A DNA stretch of 64,000 nucleotides, taken from NCBI GenBank assembly GCA_030248065.1, contig JASAMV010003498.1:62001-126000 (forward strand). Direction: 5' to 3'. The stretch is from Rhynchonema sp. JSB1_4 (lineage: Eukaryota > Nematoda > Chromadorea > Monhysterida > Xyalidae). A model generated the notes under the pieces. It did no database searches and was not told the origin of the DNA. It was given only the letters and a program-made list of their open reading frames with translations. The translations under genes and the position numbers were made by a program. Below, piece by piece: positions 45,188 to 58,067 of the stretch; the first letter of the stretch is position 1; every line of letters begins with the position of its first letter.

Positions 45188-48040
45188 TCACGGTCTCCTT
45201 GTCGGTTCAGGGCAATCAATCACAATCTCAATTCCATCCGGATAAATCATTCTCACATCCCCACCCAATCGCGAATGGCCAGCGAATACTTTGCGAATGA
45301 CGCGAGTGAACAGCTGGTCGCTAGTTCGCACTACAATTCGCTCCAAATGGTTCAAATGCTCAGCGCGACGCATCAGGTCAGCACAGTGTGTATCCTCGAC
45401 ATACGTGGTTGACAAACTGCGAATGGTGCACGACACCAGTTGAAGACTGCGCAGTTGGGGCATGTCCAGTAGTTGACGGAATAAGGTCACGGCGTTCTGC
45501 TCGTTCGCAAAACACAGGTCTTGCAAACGCACCTGGAAAGAACGAACCAAGATCAGTCTTGAGTGCGTTGTGTCACCCATGGCTCATCAGCCATCAGGAT
45601 TGCGACTGGGAGAGCATGGAAGCTGGTTGTGAATTCATGAGCAGTCGAGCATCACCCAGCACAAGTATGAACACCTGGCTGGTATAAAGTAATGACACGT
45701 GTAACGTAACCTGAAGCAATTTTGATGTCCGATCAATTCCGACGCCGAACAACCATAAAGAACGACACGCACAATCCTGATACCGCCTATCTTATGGCAT
45801 GCTGGCAAATGACATAGACATGAGCCTGACTTCAGCCAAAACCTGAATCAAGGAATCTGACCCACCTCTTCCAGATTGTCAGCGGCCTGTCTGAGGAATC
45901 CCATCAATAATCCAAAGTCACTGTCATTCAACGTCACCCAGCTTCGATTACCGAGTTGAAGCCGTTTCAAATTGGTGAATGGTCGCGTGCAACAGCGATT
46001 AACCAACAACAAACGGAATAAATAGCCGGAATTGCAAAGTAGCGAGAAGTCCGTGAGACGGGTCAACACGGACTCTGGTGGCTGCATGACAGCACGTTTC
46101 ACGTTGTCGTTTGAAACGTAGCTGAAATGAAAACATGGATTACCACAACAGAAGCCAGCCGATCAGTATATTTAATTTTGTTGTTATGATTGGTGTTGAT
46201 CCCTATCTTGGCAATTAAATTTACGATGAGAATTTTCTCCCAACATACGTACAGGGTTTTACACTGCACTTCTATTCACGGATCATGCGCGTGCATGAGT
46301 TGGGCAGCGTCTTGCCCGTTTTGACCTGGTCTCACGGACTGGCGATGCACCAGGTCATCGTCACTGCGAACGCACCAAATGCATGGTTTGGCGCACCAAA
46401 CCCTAAGGCTTTTGGTGGGGAAATGTCCCACTGCTCCAAAATCAAATTTCGATTTTGCGATAGAATGCACAGATTGGCTCGCGGTTTGGCCTAAGCCTAA
46501 TAAAGAGCCTGAGCCTAAGCCAAAGCCTAAGCCTGAGATAAAGGAAAGTCAAATTTCAGGCTGTCTTAGGATTTCAAAGTTCCTCCACCAAAAGTCTTGG
46601 GGTTTTCCCAAAAGGCGCACCAGATGGTCACGTAATTCCTTCAAAATAATTGAAAGCTGGTTTGTCCTGTGAGTGCTGATTTCTTTCACGTGGTCAGGCA
46701 GAATAAAGGCCTAACTATACTTCGTTCTTGCGCGTAACACGAAACAAATTTTCCCACGCTGGTTGGTTCTCACGAGCGCTCCAACCAATCAGCGCACGAG
46801 AATTCGCTTCGTGTGGCGCGAGCGAACGAAGTGCCTTAAGCGTACACCTTGTTATCATGCCCATCGGAAAACCGATGGAGAAAAACGCCTTTCAGAAAAT
46901 GAGAATAAAACAAAAAACACCAATAAACGCACAGCGGCGTCCTATCCAGGCACAACTGTTTGAGTGACGTGAATCGACTCAACACCGTGAATGCATTGGC
47001 GCTGAGTTTAGGATGTGCGTGCTGCTGGGCCACGTTCAGACAATGAAGATGTTTATAGAGGCTGTTCAATTTTAATAAATTGGTAGAATCCAGATAAATC
47101 GGGCAACCGCGCAGACTCAGCGATTTCAGACGCGGATATCTGGAATATCGTGATGAGGTTGCGAATGGGGTACTTTCATGAGCCGCATTATTATACTGTA
47201 GTATTAGGTCTGATTTTAAATGTAGCATGTATACCTATGTATGTACTTCTGGAACCAAAAGCCGGTGTCAAAGTTGGTTATCTGATCTAATCTGTTTTGG
47301 GTCACGCGACCGCCTGTTCGGAATTAAGAACATTCCGAGATCATCTGACGTCATTACAACCACGTTTCCACAGATGAAAAATGTTCCAGAAACGTTCGAA
47401 ACCCTAAAATGGCAGGTCCACCGCGTGACCCAGGCAAACCCGATCCTGTTCGATTCTTTTACCTATTTTGACACTGATCAATATGCTTATCCGGTGATGA
47501 CGTGTGGTCCAATTTCAAAAGCAATCACAATCTTGGTTTAATTCGCATTCCTAACCGTGACGATAAATGAACTCACCGACAAAGACAGCTATCGACGAAT
47601 TTGGAAAAGCCGATCGGTTCGGTCAATCCGTACTCGTGCTGCACATCCAGATGCGATCGGTGTTTCTGACATTGACGCACGATTTGCATCAATCGACTCG
47701 ATGTCTGTTCGATGCGAAGTTGCTCGATGCCACGACAGTGAGAGATGATGATGCACAACACCTGTAAAGGTCGGTTGGCTGATGTTTCACACGTTATTGT
47801 GATTCAAGTAAGGCAGACGTTCCGAGGAGAGGTGAAAGAGCCGATTTTTTTTGATCTGATAATTTATTACGAGCTCCAGAAGCGATTTCTAACCTCATTC
47901 GGCAGCAAATTGAACGCGATTTTCCCATCCTGCGACCAATCCTGATCGACTGGAGGTAAATTCTTCTTTTTGATCGCAACTGATTTTGTTGTCCTGTTTA
48001 CATCCGAGTGCACTTTGGCCACGTGTGGGTCAAGTTTCAT
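45188..48040 (-). CDS. F-box and leucine-rich-repeat protein, five exons, 379 residues
   Basis: A likely substrate receptor of an SCF (Skp1-cullin-F-box) ubiquitin ligase. Exons (minus): 48040-47894, 47761-47577, 47139-46933, 46121-45866 and 45532-45188 (stop TGA); 1140 bases, every phase consistent. A basic N-terminus leads into an F-box-like core, FNLLPNEVLCIIISHCRGIE. LRR-type strands follow: YPRLKSLSLRGCPIYLDSTN, HLHCLNVAQQHA, FTSLKQLCLDRTPL, FTNLKRLQLGNRSW and MPQLRSLQLVSCTIRSL. The last repeat is followed by a short C-terminal cap with DGIEIVIDCPEP. The F-box is short and split by intron 1, so that domain call is less certain than the LRR call. Intron 3 contains the TTAGGC-bearing dispersed repeat at 46370-46620. 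ATGTTTCA motif sites at 47782 (intron 1) and 48048 (just upstream of the start) flank the first exon. Confidence 0.83.
46370..46620. repeat. Dispersed repeat with AAGCCT hexamers (copy 1)
   Basis: The order CTTTTGGTGGGGAAATG, TCCAAAATCAAATTTCGAT, GATTGGCTCGCGGTTTGGCC, then (GCCTAA/GAGCCT)n and AGTCTTGGGGTTTTCCCAAA is repeated at 62685-62890. The hexamer block is a degenerate TTAGGC array. The family is unknown. Confidence 0.75.
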
Positions 48041-48239
48041 TGTGCTGATGTTTCAATAAGAAACTTCTCGGTATTTGCTGAAACGTGCCCATGTTTTTGT
48101 CATGCGGCCGTCTTTTCTGGTGATAAAGTGGCAAAAAATGCTGCTGAAGAGGTCTAAGATAAAAAAAATGCAAAAAACGACAAGACAGAAAAAATGCAAA
48201 AATGACATCATGAATGTCCGCACAAGACCACTCATCAGG

Positions 48240-48484
48240 TATAGTAAATTTCTAAATTCGCTGCCGCACAGTAAAATACGCCCCATAGTTAATGTCAAGT
48301 TCGAAACCCGAACGCTAACCACGCGCGGTTCTGAAACATTGCGCACAGTTGCCAGGCTGGCTGACAAGCTGTACTTGTGTCCGTGTTGAAAAAATGTTTC
48401 AAAAGTTGATCTTCGGGTTTAGAACTTGACATTAAGTATGAGGCGTATTTTACTGTGCGGCAGCGAATTTAGAAATTTACTATA
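48240..48484. mobile_element. TATAGT-type MITE (copy 2)
   Basis: The same family as 33496-33733: ends TATAGTAAATTTCTAAATTC and the inverse, then GCTGCCGCACAGTAAAATAC and GCCCCATAGTTAATGTCAAG. The inverted motif pair is TGAAACATT (48332) and AATGTTTCA (48394). Confidence 0.88.
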
Positions 48485-48489
48485 GTAAA

Positions 48490-51400
48490 CAACGAAACGT
48501 TTTCTTCTTGAACATGCGGCAATTAAAACAAGGTTGTCACCACACAAAGCCAAAGCAGAAACGCTTGCATTTGAGGTGATCTTTCGAGATGAGTTTGGAA
48601 ACATGGCAATCAAAACTTATTTTACACGTTGACATGTTCATAATTTTGCGAACACAGAGCAGAAAGTTACGAAATTATTGATGCACAATAACAGGTGGAT
48701 TTCGTCGTGCAGAAAAGTTGTGCGCGCGCACGAATTACATTTGACAATGCTGAATTATATAGTGAAATGTAGACTCCGTCCAGTCACAAACCATTGGATT
48801 GATTGTTTTTCGGTGCGTGCATTTGGATGTTGTGTAACACGATTCGGCACTAACAAATTGCTTGATTTCTGTGGGCCGATAGTTTTCAACAGTGTTGTAC
48901 CCAAAAACCAAAAAAACAGTACCTAAAACCACATGATGGTAAGTGGCTGTCAAAAAAATATGCCGAAAAACGGCAGCGGTAACTTTCACTTCATGCGCCA
49001 CAATACAAATTTTGTACTGTCGTTGGGCGTACATATTATTCAGATGCCTCAGAGAAAAAAGGAATGATTTGTTGCACATCAGATGTCTCTGATCGGTTAC
49101 AGCAAATTTAGGGCTTGTGTAAATGGCCAACAGTTTCACTGCGCAATGAAAATTGTTGGGCACGGTTAAAACATGCTCAAACTTTTGAAAAAAAGCGAAT
49201 AACGGGATCCGGGATGATAATCAATTCGTAAAAAGGCTACTGGCAACAAAAAGTATACACGTTAACTTTTGAGGCTGATGTCAAAGAAAATAATTGATGT
49301 ACCCGCAAATGCAATGCGACGAAGAATCGCGGCAAGATCAACACTACACAACTCAAACAGGCATAATAAAAAGCTTGTGGCGCTAAAAGTGTTTTTCAAG
49401 TTGTGCATTAGCTGTTGCGCTCTCGAAAACTAAACTGTCGTGACGAAGGCTCGTAAAACACCATTACTCAGCCGTTATTTTTATAAAATAAATAAAAAAC
49501 ATATTTTGAGTACTGAACTGAAAGGAACGCCGAATTGCTTTTGGTGCCCAATATTTTTTGAAATTATATGCATTTACATTCGACCATAAACTTGAGCTGT
49601 ACACTAAACTTTGCATTAGCTGACTGACCAGTGCATTATGGCTGATTGATTTTTGTGCACTAGCTGGACAAGTGTAAGCACTTCGCTGAATTGTCCTGAA
49701 TCTGATGTAGTGAAAGAGAAAATTATTGGGTGCAATTGGTCATGCTACTGCTGCTAGTCACGATAAACGCAGATTCGTTGAAGGTGTTCGGGCAGTGATG
49801 GAAACATACCTACATTATGAACAAGATCGAGCGTAGCAGCTGCCCACCACGATAGGATGCAGATCTGCTCAAACAGGCGCCTCCACCACCAGATACTACG
49901 CAGACGCAGCAGTCAAACGAAAGTGTAATTCTTGAAATTATCAGCCTTATTGGTTCGTGTATTGAATAGCAGTTGCAAAGTTGAGCAACAACCAGGAACT
50001 GCTGGAGCGAAATGTTCTAGAACCAGAATGTTCTTTGGGCCGCGAGGTACGAACATCTTCTTGCTTTTACGTATCGGTCCTGCAGTCCTCTGCCCCACGA
50101 ACCATCACCACGTACTTTCGGGGTTAGCTTCTTCATCAAATTACACTGGGTCAAACTTAAATGAAATTCTAGAACAGAGACGAATGCTGACTGCCGGCAA
50201 GTCAATTGATGGAACCAAACTGTGCCTATTTTCATTCTAGGTGAGTCCCAGAACAGAAGAATGCACAATTCATCCCAATGACAGGAGCGAGAAACAAAAA
50301 GCCATGAAAAGGCCCCACTTGAAATAAACAAGTGCAGCCGAACAGGACTATGCATTCACAACCGTATGGTCATGGAAACAAAACACAACACTCGACTTGA
50401 AACATGGTATTATCAGCGGGCATTGCCATTGCCATCACCTAAGCTTCATAGCACATGGCTCTCTATTCTATCCTAAATGGTTACTGCCTGGTGAGATATT
50501 AGCCCGAACATGTACGATTTCCACAAACATGAACATGCGTGCTTACATATGTATGTACGTCAAATTGTTGGTTTCGAATGCTAATCAGTGTTTTCCGGTA
50601 CCATATAGCTTGGGCTTGGGCATTGCGTTTGCAGAGACACCCATCATGTTCAGCAAACATCTAGCTGACATGTAAGCCACTCGCCACGTGCGGAAGCACA
50701 GCAGAAGCAGCACAGCAGGAAGCGATGTACCAGACCACTGAAACGGAGATTTGTCATGTTTTGCGCTTTTACTGCCGCATTATTGTGTCTTTGGGCACTT
50801 TTGGGGATTGTGCACCTGCCATGCAGCGAAACCTGTGCAGAGGACGCATGAAAAGCGATATCGTAAAGAAGGGTGTTTCGTGATGGTCGGTAAATTGTTT
50901 TGGTGTTGTCCACAACGAACGAACACGATGAAACTCACTGTAGTTCGTTACACACACTTGCGTATCGACATTATGCATCAACAAACTGTTGTGTTACATG
51001 AGCGTGAGCAGGCACGAGTTTTTACGATGCTCAAACACGCGCTGGTCTGTGAGGCTGCATGGTAAAATACAATGGCGTCCTTTCTGTCAAAAACCAGGCC
51101 AAGCGGAAAACACCTACAGTCACACCAGGGGCGGACCTGTTGAGAGCCGCTGCGCACCTGGATTCAGATTGGCGCACCCTCACGGTGGTCCAACTTTTGG
51201 GGGCTACGGCTACCCCTTAAACACTACCGTAATCATTGAGCTACAGTAACGAAAGTTTCGTGAACTCATATACACGCTCACACAAGCTTGTGATATCAAT
51301 TTTCGTCGCATTGGCCAACAGAATCGGCCACGGCCGATCTCCATCGGTGGCATCGAAATCGAAACATGCAAAAAAAGCTCTTGGGCTTGGAATTGGTCAT

Positions 51401-51600
51401 AATCCAGCATGCACGTACACTAGCTGCTGTAATAAATTTAATTGATCGGGGGAAGCTGGGACAAGTTCAGTATCAGAAGATGAAGGATCAGGGAGGTGTC
51501 GTCTTGTCAGTTTTCGTATTCACATTAAATCTGCACGACACAGTTAGAAACTTCACTGCGCTATTTATCACTAAATTTCCATTTTTCAATATTTTTCATC
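48490..51600. other. No firmly supported gene
   Basis: About 3 kb with only weak candidates. At 50757, MFCAFTAALLCLWALLGIVH is signal-peptide-like but stops after about 31 codons without an evident donor. At 50929-51065 an open stretch has plausible codons (TMKLTVVRYTHLRIDIMHQQ) but no clear acceptor. One motif site lies at 50398. The rest looks like unique non-coding sequence. Confidence 0.45.
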
Positions 51601-54600
51601 ATGAGCAAGAAATCTCATCATCATCACAGCCCTGCCAAACCAAACAAGTCCAAATCGAACGACCCGAAAGCGATCGAGAGCAACACAAAAATCAGCCCGG
51701 CCAAATCAAAACCAGCGCAAACACCGCAAAAGAATGAGGTTTGTCGCTTTGGGGTCCAATGATTATCGGGGTCGGATCGGGTGTTTCTTTTCAGGTATAT
51801 ATGTGATCCTGATGCTGGTACCTACAGTATGTACAATATACCTATACGAGCGTGCACGCGGACTTTTGCCTATACTTTGCATTGCTTCGCACGCACGCGC
51901 GTGCACGCGACTTCAACTTTCAGCCTAGAATTGCACCCGGTACTGTACCTAAGCCTACGTATTTTCACGTGCGGTTCACCACGGGTTTGTGAAAAAATAA
52001 GAAACTATGAAAAACGATAGTTTACGTGTATAATACTACCAATGCCAACATTGACTTGCGCGTGCCGGCCGCCTGCCGGTCGCCGAGATCACACCGTACT
52101 GGGTATGGGCAAGCAGAAGCAGCCAGGCGATCGGCATTGACGGCGGTCACAAGTGTGCTTGGCTGTATCTTCGAGCTTTTTCGAGCTTTTTTGGCGTTTC
52201 TCGTCCGGCAAGCAAATAAAAAGCCGTTTACTGTTATGAAAGTGTTCGTTTATGAGTGCTGGTGAACATGCACGGCAATAGGAGGTAAACACTTGTGTTT
52301 TAGATTGACTTCCCTTTCTTGAAATCAGTTCATAACGTTCCGGTCAGCCCTCCAAAATCAAAATTTGTAGAAAACGTGATTATTAGGATCGACAAAACAA
52401 AGTCAATAGCACATCACCACGCAAACAAACAGACGAGCGGATGCAAATACCAAGTGCTTCCAATGTTACACTTAGCTTTGGTGATACTACCCCTAACAGC
52501 CAATGGTTTCATCCATTTCGTCATATGGCCTCATGAAGAGCTGTGCACCAGGGCATCGTCAGTGCGACTCTAACATCAAATTCTAAAATTGCTGAAATCA
52601 ATACATGGCAGGTGTACGCCATGCCCCCTATCGCTCCCGACCAGCACAAGGAGTACCAAGAAGTGATGAAGAAATGCAATGAATTGACCAAAGACATCAA
52701 TCAGAACACGCGGGCGTTGCGCACATTGGAGGATGATGTCAAACGGGAGACAGCAACGAAAAGCACCTCGAATCCACAGGTTTGCAAACGCATGTGCATC
52801 TTTGTTTGTGTGGTTTTTCGAACAAAATATAGTCTGCGTCTTCTTTATGGTCACCGGATCGAGACCAGCTATTTTCTGTCACTATGTGGAATATTCATCA
52901 GAATGCTGGCTGACTACGTACAGTATACATATGTACATAGGTGCGTATACATACCTATACAGATTGGAAGTAAGCCAAAATATGGTTCATAAATTTCCAC
53001 AACAGGGTTTCATTGGGAGTCAATATACAAAAAAGATACAGTCCAGCGTAGTATTATACAATGCATGGGTTGAGTCTCGCGGGTCAATCCATTCCAAGTC
53101 TTTGTGCCGAATTTTAAAATGGCTTACTGATGTTTCAGTAGTAAGAGCAACAGAGAAACATCATCGTTATCTAATACATACTGTACCAGGTCGCGCACGC
53201 CAAAAAGGCGATTGAAACGTTGACGCAGCGAATCGCACACGACAAACGCAAACAGCAACGACTGCACGACCAGGCTGATGCAATATCGAAATCGTGGTCA
53301 ACGCCGCAGAAGGCAGTAGCGAACAACGGTGCGGCCGGCCTGGGACAAGGACCCAGTGTGGTCAAGACGCCAGCAAAGACGAGACTGAAAAGGTGGGCGA
53401 ATATCACAGTCTATGCTCTTTATAGGGACACGATAGTGTGCAATCCACCCTCTTCATAGTGGCATGATTGGGACCCGCCATTTTTGGTCGCCATGGTGTA
53501 TACATATGTATGTATCTGCACTGGTATGAGAGCCACGAGGTTAAACTTCAGGATGTTGAATCAACATCAAATTATTGTTCGCTCCAAAAAAGTTACAGTA
53601 TTGTATTTATGGAAGGTCACTCGTTTCAAACTGGTCAAATAGTTCCAGTCCGATCACCGCTCGTGTATCATCACCGTCGAATGTCGACGTCGATGCGAAT
53701 CGATCACCACCTCCGTATCCATTGATTCCGAACCGATCGGTGATCAGCGAACCAGTGAATGTGCGATTGATGACATTGTTGGACGTGCCACGACAGCAGC
53801 GAACCGTTGAGCAACATTTAGAGATGATGGAGGTACACACGCAATCAATGAATCATTTGTCCACTCATTCAATCAATCAATCACAGGAAGTTGCTAACGA
53901 AATCACACTGCTTGGTCGCGCCGATGAGACAGTGAAGATAAAAACCAACGAACTGCACAAAATGCTTAAAACTGAAATCGGTCATTCGATTTTCAATGCG
54001 ATCTCTTTCGAACAACTGCCATTTACTGTATATGTATTTGCAGCGCACAATCACGAACAACAAAAGACCGACCATCGACGACTAGACCAATTGTGGAAGG
54101 ACTTTGATGAGAGCGACAAACACTGGGACGATCTGGTGGACAGCGTTGAGAAACAGGTGCGGCCTGATGCGCACGGCAGCAATATTCTGAAGATGATTGT
54201 GAAAATTTAGAAAATCTTAATGTGTATTTGCAGCTGCAACGTCGCTGGACGCCTGTGGACGAGGAAATGAAGCTTCTGCAGGAGGCTGCTCGAAGCAACA
54301 AGGACGAGATCGAACACGTCAAACAGGAACTGCAACGAATTGAGGCTGTGCGTTTGCCTTGATAGTTCAGGGCAATAGATTGTAAGAAATTGATGTCAAT
54401 ACCGATTAGTTCGTGATTTCAGCTGGCGCTACGTTTCAACTACATGTCGCTGCGTGACATTTACCTGACGATTATGAATTGGCTGGTGGAGGGCGTAAAA
54501 CAAATCTGGCATTACGTTGGTTGGTGGACAAGGGCTTTTTCAGTTTTCCTCCTTGTGACCCATTAACACAAAATGAATCGGCTGCAGGTTCCCTCTGCTA

Positions 54601-54682
54601 CAAATATTCCGGCACGTACGTCAGCGACAGCGACGATGCAACCGAAAGCACTTCGATTGAGTCTATTATTTCACGAGGATGA
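51601..54682 (+). CDS. Coiled-coil protein of unknown function, nine exons, 401 residues
   Basis: Exons: 51601-51738, 52612-52779, 53190-53392, 53649-53832, 53887-53980, 54044-54156, 54234-54347, 54423-54519 and 54588-54682 (stop TGA); 1206 bases, all phases consistent. The N-terminus is Lys/Ser/Pro-rich and disordered, with a HHHH run. It is followed by charged helices typical of coiled coils: QEVMKKCNELTKDINQNTRA, AKKAIETLTQRIAHDKRKQ, ETVKIKTNELHKMLKTE, DHRRLDQLWKDFDESDKHWD and EEMKLLQEAARSNKDEIEHV. It ends with a semi-hydrophobic helix (RDIYLTIMNWLVEGVKQIWH) and an acidic Ser-rich tail. No family is recognised. Two introns are about 54-63 bp. The half foldback element at 51848-51950 lies in intron 1. 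Confidence 0.8.
51848..51950. repeat. GC-rich foldback element (copy 3, half)
   Basis: Only the right arm remains: GGACTTTTGCCTATACTTTG, GCGCGTGCACGCGACTTCAA, then CAGCCTAGAATTGCACCCGG and TACTGTACC. It is the same family as 3861-4056. Confidence 0.75.
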
Positions 54683-55292
54683 AACATCACCGAAATGCGA
54701 CTTGACAGTGAATAGTATGATATGTAATTATGTTACTGCTTAGAGCAGGTTTATGAATACGGTAATTTTATTCGTTAAAAATGTAAGTACATACCTATAG
54801 TAAGATACGTACTGTATGTAGAAGATTGTGAATGTTCTCAGATGTGATGTTTCAAATGTGACTGGGTTCGGGACCACTCTAAAATTACTCTCAGACACCC
54901 TTTGACGTTGCTGCGAGGCGCTGTACTGTGACAGACAGGAGCTCGTTGTGTGCAGGGCAAATAAATAAACAACAGAGTTTGGATTTGGCATCTTGAGTTT
55001 ATTCCATATGCCGCCACACAAATAACCACGGCAAATAACAATATAAACAAGTATAATAATACCAACAAATAATGGTTTAATATGCAATAATGCAAACTCA
55101 CAGCATCACAAAACAAGACTTGCTTGCAGATCTAATTTCATGTCGAATCTTTCAAACAAACTCCATGGGAGGAATACTCAGGCGTTGAACAACACGAATA
55201 GTATGCACGTCTCCAAAACTATTTATATCAACGGAAATTATGTGCATAATAACGGCAGCTGACTAAATGCAATCCCGCAGCAAGCATACTAA

Positions 55293-55618
55293 CTATGCAT
55301 CAAATCTGTGATAAAGTGGATGGTCCCGCTCCTCTCTCAGTCGATCACGTCTGAAGCCATAGACGACCTCGAAGAATGTGACCCTGTTCCTCGGGGCATC
55401 GACCACGACCGATATGGGTACTGCAGGGTCGTCACCCTGAGGCAGTTCGTCCAGCCCCAAGTTCCTTGTCATTGCTGGCTTTGGTTTCGCTGAAGCTTGT
55501 TGTCGTCCAGTGGAGTTGATCACTCTTGTCACGGCATCACCACCACGAAGTCTGTCAGACGCCGATAATGTCGTGTGGCGCTTCGCTTCCGGACGGGAGC
55601 GGCAGTGGGAGAGAAGGG
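55293..55618 (-). CDS. Last exon of an unrecognised gene
   Basis: It opens after the acceptor GCATATTTGCAG and ends with a stop at 55293. It encodes a basic stretch (CRSRPEAKRHTTLSASDRLR), a Ser/Ala/Lys linker, LGLDELPQGDDPAVPISVVV and VTFFEVVYGFRRDRLREERD. Alternatively the frame reads through from an ATG at 55646 (MSLCMCIFAALLSHC), which would look like a signal peptide. No upstream exon was found. Confidence 0.45.
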
Positions 55619-57296
55619 CTGCAAATATGCACATACATAGACTCATGAAACATCACGTGTTTGTGTCCCGAAATGGTGCCCGAATCTGCGCTCACAAATC
55701 CTTCCAGCATGAAAATGTACGTATTATACATGTAACTTTTTTCAACAGATACAGTGAAGCAAAATGTTCAGTTGGTATTGGTCACACAATGACTATATAA
55801 GAATTCATCAAATCAATCCTGATTTTCACGTTCAGTCACTCTTAACCACTGTGCTATTTGTGATTCTCACAAAACATTTTCAGCTGAAAATAATCTAGCA
55901 GATCAACCACGTTGCCGCAGGTCTGAAACATTCTCTTTACCACATGCTTTGTGTGCGATCACGCAACGTAACGTCATTGCCCCGTCACTTTCCCTCTTTA
56001 CGATTCAGGAAAAAATTTGACCAATTCTTATAAAGTCATTGTGCGACCAATATCACACCGCGCTGAATGATGCAAAACGGACAATTTCTTGAACGTTGTG
56101 AACAGCATCCGTGACTTACCTGCCAAAATCCACAGGACTGTTAGTGCCATCTCCAATCACACCCAATCTGTGGAGCACAACCACAGCTGAACGTTGACCA
56201 CAGGATAAAATTTACAGAATAGATAGGGTCGGTGAAATTTGGTCGAATCAATAAAAAGATGTCGTGACACTGAAAGGCGAGCTCTTCAACCGCTTCTTTT
56301 CAGGGCGCAATGTATGTAACAATTTTCTCCCATTGAATTTTCTAAGGACACTTTTCAAGTCATATCATAGCAATGTTTACAAGAAGCGACAGATAAGTGG
56401 GTACACCGATAAGTGTTTGTGTATGCCCAACTTTCGTAAAACAGATAAAAGTAGCGCAGCCGTCCGCCTGTGGCTGAATACAGTCAAGATTCGTTATACA
56501 GTGGCTATATTTTCGGTAAACCTTACAAGCATATCCACCCTGTATAACGAATTTATCCATAGCGAACCCAGCACTTAAGGAAATGCACAGCAAGATTTTG
56601 AAGCTTGCTTCGTTCATCTTGAGGTCGTTTCAGTCAAGTTTACGTGTGTTTATGTGCACAACGCATAATGATATTCTTTGAGGTTATTTTCGCGCGTATA
56701 CCCTGTGCATTGGAAGGGTATCCATTGCAGAGCACGAGCACGAATGAAAATTTGACTCAGTGACGTTTTCGCTGTTCAAGCTGTGTGGTCAGAAAATATG
56801 CTAAAAATCGAATTATATTTCCATTCATTTGGAACAACAAAAATTTCTATGCTACGCATGCCGAATAGTGTTTTACGAATCAGTGAAATACTGGAAACTT
56901 TCGGGACACGCCAAAAAGTATGCATAACCCGAATTTGCTCCCATAGTGGATATGTATGCCTATAACAAATCGTGACTGTGGAACCCTTTATCTCGTTGTT
57001 GCGCAAGCGTATCCCAGAATATGTTTGGGCCGGTTTGCAGTTTAGCACGGAGGCCAGCTCTCGTCATTACAGGCCGCTTATCACCCAGTGTGGTGAGAAA
57101 GGTTGGGTATGGGTCCATTTCAGCAGTGTTTGCGGTTTACGCAATGCGATGTCCAGTTAATGGGTAAGGTGCACTTGAGTTCATTCACCGCAAAGCACAC
57201 AAAAGTTGAATGAGAACGAAATTCTTTGTATTCAATACCTAAAAGAAGTCGTTTTTGTTCTTACAGCTTGTGGCGTTTTAAATATTGCCTGTGCAG

Positions 57297-57592
57297 CCTA
57301 AGGGCTACCTTAGTCTTAGTGTAAATTGGAAGTGAAAAATATTTTCTATGTCCAAGTCCAAGTTTTCCATTTCCATTTTCCAGTATGACTTAGGGCATAC
57401 TGGAAAATGGAAATGAAAGAAAACATTTTCTGTAGCACCCAAGTTTTGGCATTTGACAAAACATTTTTTGTGCCACTCAAATTTCGACCGCTGATTGGTC
57501 AGAATTTACGAAGAAAATGTTTGATTCATTTCCATTTTGCAGTATGCCCTTAGTTAAATTGGAAAATGGAAGCGGAAACTTGGACACTACCG
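57297..57592. mobile_element. Palindromic element with TTTTCCATTTCC arms
   Basis: AAGTTTTCCATTTCCATTTT at 57360 and CATACTGGAAAATGGAAATG at 57396 face each other; GGAAAATGGAAGCGGAAACT at 57560 repeats the inverse. The phrase 'CTTAGGGCATACTG' and its inverse recur. It is a nested small foldback; the ends are uncertain. Confidence 0.55.
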
Positions 57593-58067
57593 CCATGTTA
57601 AATAAAGAATTTTTTACGAGCGTGAATGTGGAACTGCAACAGAACATGGGTCAAACATACATATCACAATCGTGAAAAAAATATGAAACAAAACATAATA
57701 CCAAACGTGTGCAGCTTGCCAATGAGCCCAAATCTCTGATACATAAATACCTGATAAATACATGACACTTATCGCAGTATTTTTTACACGAACATTGGAG
57801 ATTGAAACAAACACAAAAGCTAGTGATATAAAAAAATTCTCAAGAACCACCCAACCGAAACTCTGAATTTCGCCTTATGCCTGAAAGACCAAAATTACAA
57901 GATTGGTGCCGAGGTTCATGACGCAGTGACGGCCTGTTATCCAAAATCAAAAAGAAACATGACATAATCAAGGAAAATGAGTTACCGCGAGTGAAGCTCG
58001 CTCATTTTGACATAAACACTGAGTTTATAAATACAATTTGAAAGAAAATTGTATGGGCCGAAAAAAA

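Larger units (their letters stand above)
54690..58060. other. Mostly non-coding between the coiled-coil gene and the Pmp3-like exon
   Basis: It contains one probable exon (55293-55618, minus), a palindromic repeat at 57297-57592, and three exact motif sites (54847, 55646, 55924). Frames at 56264-56578 and 56776-57048 lack splice context and I do not support them. Confidence 0.5.

Noticed and set aside
50757..50850. Signal-peptide gene MFCAFTAALLCLWALLG
   Set aside because: It stops after about 31 codons and no donor or second exon could be supported.
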